Shown here: positions 57,137 to 64,000 of the stretch, piece after piece | How the letters are laid out: each line of letters starts with the position of its first letter | Position numbering within the stretch: position 1 is the stretch's first letter | Source of the DNA: Physella acuta | Lineage: Eukaryota > Mollusca > Gastropoda > Physidae | DNA length: 64,000 bases | Assembly: GCF_028476545.1 (NCBI RefSeq) | Contig: NW_026732577.1 | Location: 1 to 64,000, forward strand | Direction of reading: 5' to 3' | Translations under genes and position numbers: made by a program | The notes under the pieces: generated by a model | The model's database searches: none | The model's input: only the letters and a program-made list of their open reading frames with translations | What the model was told of the DNA's origin: nothing

Positions 57137-59206
57137 TATTCGGGTGCCCAGGGAAGGTTTGGAGTTGGCTAGGGGTACCGTTCATACTAGAGTCGGTGAC
57201 GTTTTCACCGAGGCAGGGTTCGAAGCTAGACCATACATGTTTTGGAATTGTTAGGGGTCGAGTCTATAATAGGGTCGGGGGAGTTTTGTTAACACAGAGG
57301 GATGTTTCGAAGTTGATACATCCATGTTTTAGAATTGATAGGTAGAGAGTCCATACTAGGGTCGGTGAAGTTTTCACCAAGGCAGGTTACATAGTTGGGA
57401 CATGCATGTTTAGGAATTGTTGGCAGTCGCGTTCATACTAGGGTCGGTGAAGTTTTCACCGAGGCAGGTTACAAAGTTGGGACATGCATGTTTAGGAATT
57501 GTTGGAAGTCGCGTTCATACTAGGGTCGGGGAGTTTTGCTAACACTGAGGCAGGTTGTAAAGTTGGTACATGCATCCTTGGAATTGTTAGGGGCCGTGTT
57601 CATACTAGGGTCGGTGAAGGTTGGTTTTGAACTCGGAACATGTATGTTTTGGAATCGGTAGGGCTAGAGTTCATACTAGTGTCGGTGAAGGTTGGTTTTG
57701 AACTCGGAACATGCATGTTTTGGAATCGGTAGGTGTAGAGTCCATACTAGGGTCAGGGGAGTTTTTGTTAACACCGAGGTAGGTTGCAAAGTTGGTACAT
57801 GCATGTTTAGGAATTGTTGGTAGCCGAGTTCATACTAGTGTCGGTGAAGGTTGGTTTTGAACTCGGAACATGCATGTTTTGAAATCGGTAGGTGTAGAGT
57901 CCATACTAGGGTCAGGGGAGTTCGTACATGCATCATTGGAATTGTTAGGGAGAGTTAAACTAAGGTCGGTGAAGTTTTCACCGAGGCAGGTTACAAAGTT
58001 GGTACATGGATGTTTAGGAATTGTTGGCAGACGAGTTCATACTAGGGTCGGGGAATTTTTTTAGCACTGAGGCAGGTTGGAAAGTTGGTACATGCATGAT
58101 TGGGAATTGTTGGTAGCCGAGTTCATACTAGTCTCGGTGAAGGTTGGTTTTGAACTCGGAACATGCATGTTTTGGAATTGTTGGTAGCCGAGTTCATACT
58201 AGTGTCGGTGAAGGTTGGTTTTGAACTCGGAACATGCATGTTTTGGACTCGGTAGGTATAGACTCCATACTAGGGTCGGTGAAGTTTTCACCGAGGGTGG
58301 TTTCAAAGTTAGTACAGGCATGTTTTGGAAGTGTTAGGGACCGAGTCTATACTATGGTGGGATGGTTTTTGTTTTCACCGAGGCCGGTTTCAAAGTTGTT
58401 ACAGGAATGTTTTGGAATCGATTGGTGTAGAGTTTAAACTAGCGTCGGGGGGAGTTTGGGTTTCACCGAGGTGTGTTTCAAAGTTGGTACAGGGATGTTT
58501 TGGAAGTGTTAGAGGCCGAGTCTATACTAGAGTGGGAAGGATTTTGTTTTCACCGAGGCAGGTTTCAAACGAGGACCATCCCTGTTTCGGAGTTGGTCGG
58601 GGTAGAGTTTACACTAGAGTGGGACGGTCTTTTTGTTTTCAACAAGACAGGTTTCAAAATTGGTACATGGATGTTTGGTACAGGACTGTTTTGGAATCGG
58701 TGAGGCAAAGTTAAACTAGGGTCAGGGGAGTTTTCAACGAGGCTGGTTTCGAAATTGGGGCATGGATGTTTCGGAGTTGGATGGGAACGTTGTCACTTGT
58801 GACAGTAAACGAAGGGGGATAAATGTTTGTCTGTTACTTTGTCTGTCCAAGGGAATAGTGTGGGTAGTGGTATGGTGTGTTTATCAAGCGGGTGTTTAGG
58901 GATAGGGCGAGGGCGGCGGACAAAGTTGTCGATGTAGGTAGGGTGCAAGAGATATTCAACGAGGAGTGGCGTCTACAAGTTACATAGCCCAGTCTGTTCG
59001 AGTAGTGTCTAGGGGTTGTGATATTAGTTGAGTGTAGATAAATGTAGGATTGTCATACAGCCTTTGTCTCTTAAATGGAATAGAATGGGTAGTGGTACGG
59101 TCTGTGTATCTAGCGGTTGGTATTGAGGTTAGTGTGATGACGCAAGGTTGGATGGGATAAGGGAAAGGGGTTGCGGACAAAGGGAAGGGGAAGGGCGAAT
59201 AGTGAT
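57137..59206. repeat. Core of the long-TIR element: ~82-bp degenerate tandem repeats
   Basis: About 20 units over roughly 57140-58790. Shared blocks are GTCGGTGAAGTTTTCACCGA (a self-complementary hairpin), GGCAGGTTACAAAGTTGG, TACATGCATGTTT.GGAATT and GTTCATACTAGGGTC. Variants replace the hairpin with GTTTTGTTAACAC or GGTTGGTTTTGAACTCGG. From 58790 to 59206 the sequence is unique, with no recognised gene. Confidence 0.85.
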
Positions 59207-60257
59207 AAAAATAACTCACCCAGCCCCTTAATCAATAAAAATTATTGATTTGTACTTTAGAGTGATTAGATTGAATGATATGTATGCTAATGTCATATGA
59301 TATTTAGTTTTTACGTCATTATTTTGGTGAACTTTAAATGTAGACATTTTAAACGGTGTGTCATTTGACACGACGTTGTTGTTTTTTAAAACTTGAAGTT
59401 TATAATCTTAAGCAAATTTTTACTAAGGTGATCAAAAATTAAGATGACAATGTAAGGTATAGAAAAAGAAAATACATTGAGTGGTAAAAATAAAAACTTG
59501 TCATTGGACGTAGTGTATTATGTATAAGTAAACTTTCTTAAAAATTAACGAAGTTCAAGTCAAAAAAGAAGTTTGATGAAAACTGTAATACTAAAGCGAA
59601 CATGGGAAGGTAATCTGCTGCAAGACTTAGATATATATTCGTCTTCCTTCTATGTTCATTGCCTTTTTTGGTTGAGGTTAAACATCGCCATGTTTTCAAA
59701 TATCGCGATGTACGTTACGTTCTCTCCCCTCTTACCTAGTAATCGCTTCCTCTACCCATTGTTTACAACACGCTTACAAAGAAAAAATATCCCACCCCTC
59801 TACTTGAGACATAAAATAAAAAAGTGTATTGTGCCTTGTCGTCACAGGAAACAAAAACGGTGGCGTCTAATGTTGTTAACCCTTGTCTTCCTAAATTATT
59901 TTTTAACTTGTTAAAGAAATTGACTGTTTAGTTAAGGATTCTGACGCGAATTTTTTCACAAGGGACGATACTCGTGGCTGTAAACAAGGCTGTTCTAATT
60001 TTAGAACAGTTGTCTTTCCTCTCGTTTCTCTATTAGGGAAGACACGCGACACGAGTTTTAAAATGTAAACAAGCGTGCACGAGGTGCACTTAAAATAAAC
60101 CCCGCTGCGAAAATGACAACGGCATGGTGACACTTTTTGGAAAACACGCTTTCATATAAATAAAATAAGGATCGCTTTTGTTGTCACCATGATAATGTAT
60201 ACCTATAAGTTCTCTCCGCCTTTATCGACCTAGTATGAATTTCGCGCGCGCGCGCGC

Positions 60258-60294
<37 letters not shown>

Positions 60295-62387
60295 TGTATC
60301 TCAAAAAAGTGTATCATGTCAACACCTGGACAACCAGTCATAGTCAACAAGGCCTACTTCATTACAGATCTATAGGAAATCCCTCTTTACCTGTACTTAC
60401 ATTAGGAAAAGTAAACTCGTTTGAATAAAAAAATGTATTTAAATATATAGAGTTATAGAACCTTAAAGTTAACAGATGCTGAAAAAATAAAATAAAAAAT
60501 TAAAATTAAAATCCGCCTCCTCACCCACCTCACTCAGGTGGTAGAGTCTTTTACTATATATCCTTTACTCCTACTCGTGTTCCCCCCTTCACCCACCTTC
60601 TCCACCTTCACCCACCTTTCACCCTTCACCCACCTGTTCACACCGTCACCCGTCTGCTTACACCCCTCACCCATGTTACTATAAGCGAGTATGTATTGAA
60701 CATTTGTTAATATTTCCCCCTTCACCCACCTGTTCACACCGTCACCCGCCTGCTTACACCCCTCACCCATGTTACTATAAGCGACTATGTATTGAACATT
60801 TGTTAAATTTATCTGGCTCAGGGTGGTCAAATGGTGGTCAGATCAAAAGAAAATCGGAACGGTCATAAAAAACTTAATTACTTTTCCAGACTTGTAAAAA
60901 AAAAACATGTCTACCCCCCGCATACCTTACGTACCAACGCACTAAGTCGCCCCTGTCGCCCATTAAAAAGCATGAACCTACCGAGACTTCGTTTCGTCTC
61001 AAAACCTGATTTAACGGTGGTTGAAAGAAAATTCCGACCCTTAAATATATTTTGTTTTCGTTGACCCTCGCTATAAGCGAATAGTTACAACCATTAATCT
61101 TTCATACATAGCAAGGGACGGTTCGTAGGACATGTGGAAACAAAAATTTTTAATTTGATCAAAGAATGACCGGGCGTACGATATGTGAACATAGTTCATG
61201 GACAGCTGTAATCTAATGAAAAAAGCCGAGAGCCGTGACTAATTACAGCACCAGCTGTTACCTAAGGGCTTCACGGAGCTGACAAATCGAACGGTTTTCG
61301 CTGACCTCGCTATAAGCGAATAGTTACCGATGTCGCTACACTTACGATGCGTGACCAATTTAATTAGGTGTGATGGTTAGTGGATGCGATCGATATTACA
61401 CAGCTGTTGCATAATGACCTACGTACTTCGCGGGAAGCCACTTAATGTACGTCGTTAATTACCATGACCTTTCAAACCAAGCGGGGGAAAATCAATGATG
61501 CATAACAAAATTTAATTAGGTGGGACATCATGCTGTGATGGGCCTGTAGCTGCGATCAATACGTAACATCTGTTACATGTCTGGTTAATGGATGTTATTC
61601 ACAAAGTACACGCTAGCGCACCCCTACCCTCAAACCCCATCATTACTCCCCCTCTCATCCACCAACACCCCTATCCGTTTACTATTAAACATACATACAA
61701 TCAAATAAACAAACCAACAAATTAAACATCAAAGAAAAGAAATATATCAAATAAATAAATAAACAAAAGTAATTAAAATCAAATTACGTAACTAGTTAAT
61801 AATAATTTAACTAATTATAAAATAAAATAAAATTAAAAATAAACAAAATAAAAATAATTAAAAAGTAAACAAATAATCAAATTACGTAACTCGTTAATAA
61901 AAATTACACAATATAAACAAAGTAATTAAATTAAACAACAAGTAAACAAACAAATTAAACAAAATAAAAATACAATCAAAGTAATTAAATTACGTAACTC
62001 GATAATAAAAATTAATTAAAAATTTAAAAACTCATTAAAACTCATTAAAAAACGCATTAATATTACGTAACTAGGTCAATGATTACGTCACAAGGTCACT
62101 GATTACGTCACAAGGTCAATGATTACGTCACAAGGTCACCAAAAGGTGACCCACGCTCCTGCTCCGCCAACCCCAGTTGGCGTAGTATTTTACTATATGT
62201 CTTTGCGCCCTCTGCGCATCCTGCTCACCCACCCTCCACATCCCGATGCGCCAGGCTGGGAGTATTTTGCTATATCTCTTTGCGCCCTCCCCACATCCTG
62301 CTCCCGAGTATTTTACTATATGTCATTGCTCCTCCCCACATCCTGCTCCGCCAAAAATAATAATCAAAAGTGACCTAATATACTACT
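59207..62387 (-). repeat. Right terminal inverted repeat, 3,181 bp
   Basis: Reverse complement of the left arm. It is about 84 bases longer, mainly because of one extra subterminal unit near 62220-62310 (containing ATGCGCCAGGCTGGGAGTAT). Its microsatellite is (CG)8 and (TG)15 where the left arm has seven and twelve. These differences show two real, separately evolving copies and not a folded assembly artefact. Confidence 0.93.
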
Positions 62388-63205
62388 CAGCTATATCTAT
62401 GTTTTCAATGGCAGCTATATCTATGTTTTCAAATACAACTATATCTACTGTTTCAAATACAGCTATATCTATGTTTTCAATGGCAGCTATATCTATGTTT
62501 TCAATGGCAGCTATATCTATGTTTTCAATGACAGCTATATCTATGTTTTCAAATACAACTATATCTATGTTTTCAAATACAGCTATATCTATGTTTTCAA
62601 TGACAGCTTTATCATTTTTCAATGACAGCTGTATACATTTTCAATGACAGCTATATCAATGTTTTCAATGAGAGCTATATCCATGTTTTCAATGACAGCT
62701 ATATCATTTTTCAATGACAGCTGTATACATTTTCAATGACAGCTATATCACTGTTTTCAATGACAGCTATATCAATGTTTTCAATGAGAGCTATATCCAT
62801 GTTTTCAATGACAGCTATATCATTTTTCAATGACAGCTGTATACTTTTTCAATGACAGCTATATCCATGTTTTCAATGACAGCTATATATATATATGTTT
62901 TCAATGACAGCTATATCCATGTTTTCAACGACAGCTATATATATCCATGGTTTCAATGACAGCCATATATTTCCATGTTTTCAATGAGAGCTATATATAT
63001 CCATGTTTTCAATGACAGCTATATATATCCATGTTTACAATGAGAGCTATATCCATGTTTTCAACGACAGCTATATATATCCATGTTTTCAATGACAGCC
63101 ATATGTTTCCATGTTTTCAATGAGAGCTATATATATCCATGTTTTCAATGACAGCTATATATATCCATGTTTACAATGAGAGCTATATCTATCACTTCAA
63201 CAACC
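62388..63205. repeat. 24-bp minisatellite, right part
   Basis: Continuation of the array at 53655-54039 in the same direction. It begins with the same unit variants and then changes to TATATCCATGTTTTCAATGA units with ATCATTTTTCAATGACAGCT blocks and local TATA expansions. A block of about 130 bases (GACAGCTATATC..TTTTCAATGACAGCTGTATAC) repeats with the same internal order. Confidence 0.92.
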
Positions 63206-63404
63206 GCCACATCGATGTGTTCACATTCTAAGCATTGATTGCTTATGAGATCTCTGACTTATTAACAATCAAAGAAAGCAAAGATTCTGTATTTTCTTAT
63301 TTTCTCATTAAAAGCTTACTATTATAAAAGTTTGAAAATATTTGTTTTATTTATTCTTTGCGATCTTCTCCTGTTCTTATTCGTATGGGGATAATCAAAA
63401 AGTA
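63206..63404. other. Unassigned non-coding DNA
   Basis: AT-rich unique sequence; nothing is recognised. Confidence 0.4.
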
Positions 63405-63732
63405 ACAGCCAGGAGCCGGCATGGTCGGGAAAAGCGCACGGATGCTAAAAATACTTCCGAGTTCGAACCCCCGGGCAGATTTTATATTTTATTTTATTTT
63501 TTTCACACCCCCCCCCCCCCCGCCCCGGGCAGATGAGGCTTGATAGCTGGGTACATCAGTCCATCTAAGAGAGATAATTCCAAAAAACAAACAACTTCTG
63601 CCTTGGAGTTTGTTCTTGAATGGAGAAAGGCTAATCAAGTAAATCCGAAAAAGAAAACGAATAAGGAATTTGCGTCAAAGGCGCATAACTTGTTGACACG
63701 TAATACATTACAAATAAGAACGAAGAAGAACA
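63405..63732 (+). mobile_element. tRNA-headed SINE, family A, near full length
   Basis: Plus-strand copy. The A-box-like region is near GCCGGCATGGTCGGGAAAAG and the B-box-like region is in CCGAGTTCGAACCCCCGGG. A T/C-rich insertion near 63484-63522 is followed by a duplicated GGGCAGAT. The body has AACAACTTCTGCCTTGGAGT and TTGTTGACACGTAATACATT, and the tail is AAGAACGAAGAAGAACACT. Family A appears four times in this window. Confidence 0.75.
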
Positions 63733-63821
63733 CTCAGCCCTTTATACATTAGTGATGCTAATACATGTGTTAAAAAAGTTACTCTTCATTTGAACTTATA
63801 GAGTTCTTCTTATTCTATGAA

Positions 63822-64000
63822 CTCGGCTTTAGTACGACTGATGTGGTCAGTTCTATGTCCAGACGACTTTATTTCCCCAAATGTAGTCAGGTAATTATCA
63901 GAACTGTATGGAGTCATGAACATTCTTCGGACTGGAGCCTGGGATCCGAACTCGTTCCTTCAGTGATAGAAGTCGTGTGTCCTACCCTTCGTCACAGTAT
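63822..64000 (-). mobile_element. SINE family B copy, cut by the window edge
   Basis: On the minus strand this has a B-box-like region (complement of GGATCCGAACTCGTTCC), then body blocks resembling 16171-16396 (CCCAAATGTAGTCAGGTAAT and ATCAGAACTGTATGGAG on the plus strand). The start of the tRNA-like head lies at or beyond the end of the window. Confidence 0.55.

Larger units (their letters stand above)
54040..62387. mobile_element. 8.35-kb long-TIR element, no coding capacity; possibly Polinton-related
   Basis: The layout is a left arm at 54040-57136, a core at 57137-59206 and a right arm at 59207-62387. The arms are nearly identical reverse complements, with only a handful of substitutions seen along 3 kb plus length differences in microsatellites. 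Termini are AGTAGTATATTAGGTCAC and its complement. The AG...CT ends with a 6-bp target duplication are reported for Polinton/Maverick elements; Dada and IS3EU-type elements also make duplications of about 6 bp. No polymerase, integrase, capsid or transposase frame is recognisable, so it is a non-autonomous or fossil derivative. The close arm identity suggests recent insertion or gene conversion. Family placement is inference. Confidence 0.85.
54034..62393. other. 6-bp target site duplication CAGCTA flanking the large element
   Basis: CAGCTA at 54034-54039 and again at 62388-62393 bound the element exactly. Removing the element and one copy restores the minisatellite phase ...TGGCAGCTATATCTATG... 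without a gap. Because the target is a repeat containing CAGCTA, part of the match could be chance, but the perfect restoration of phase supports a true duplication. Confidence 0.85.

Noticed and set aside
57124-58714. Several 64-129-codon open frames in the core of the long-TIR element
   Set aside because: All lie in the ~82-bp tandem repeat and restate the repeat unit; no domain is visible.
54040-62387. Assembly artefact (folded duplicate of one 3-kb sequence)
   Set aside because: Arms differ in microsatellite lengths, single bases and one subterminal unit, and the flanks rebuild the target minisatellite with a 6-bp duplication, which an artefact would not produce.

Overview
The window looks like AT-rich, repeat-laden nuclear DNA of an animal, most probably a gastropod mollusc (inference). 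The reasons are intronless GIMAP/AIG1 GTPase genes, a BTB-BACK-kelch-like gene, tRNA-headed SINEs and many hAT-type miniature elements. No bacterial operons, phage genes, rRNA genes or convincing free-standing tRNA genes are visible.

Genes are sparse. I support three host protein genes. One GIMAP-like GTPase is on the plus strand (24929-26071). One BTB-BACK-kelch-like gene is on the minus strand (29574-31359); it appears as two overlapping reading frames that change register at a seven-base homopolymer. A second GIMAP-like GTPase, with a C-terminal hydrophobic segment, is on the minus strand (45524-46738). GIMAP and BTB-kelch families are often expanded in molluscs, and GIMAPs are linked to immunity, but nothing here shows that the three genes act together.

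The first 24 kb is almost wholly non-coding and holds a succession of minisatellites (periods of about 11, 13, 14, 15, 16, 20, 31, 48 and 60 bp). Several are strongly strand-biased, G/T-only or C/A-only. Between 24 and 47 kb lie the three genes among hAT-like miniature elements, SINE copies, (TA)n arrays and local degenerate duplications. From 47 to 51.3 kb there is a 123-bp perfect inverted repeat next to the second GIMAP gene, a roughly 1.66-kb near-perfect hexanucleotide array, a second evolving hexanucleotide array and a 53-bp minisatellite. By rough sum, tandem repeats occupy over a fifth of the window.

The most striking object is at 54040-62387: an 8,348-bp element made of two almost identical terminal inverted repeats of about 3.1 kb around a 2.07-kb core of roughly 82-bp repeats. 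It begins AG, ends CT, is flanked by a perfect 6-bp target duplication (CAGCTA) and cleanly splits a 24-bp minisatellite. I see no coding capacity in it. A 6-bp duplication with AG/CT ends fits a non-autonomous Polinton/Maverick relative, but Dada or IS3EU-type elements, or an unnamed family, are also possible.

A second theme is a set of G-tract-rich miniature elements with hAT-like CAG...CTG ends. At least ten have both ends visible; six have a perfect 8-bp target duplication and three match at 7 of 8. Several landed inside minisatellites, and some carry or adjoin (TA)n arrays.
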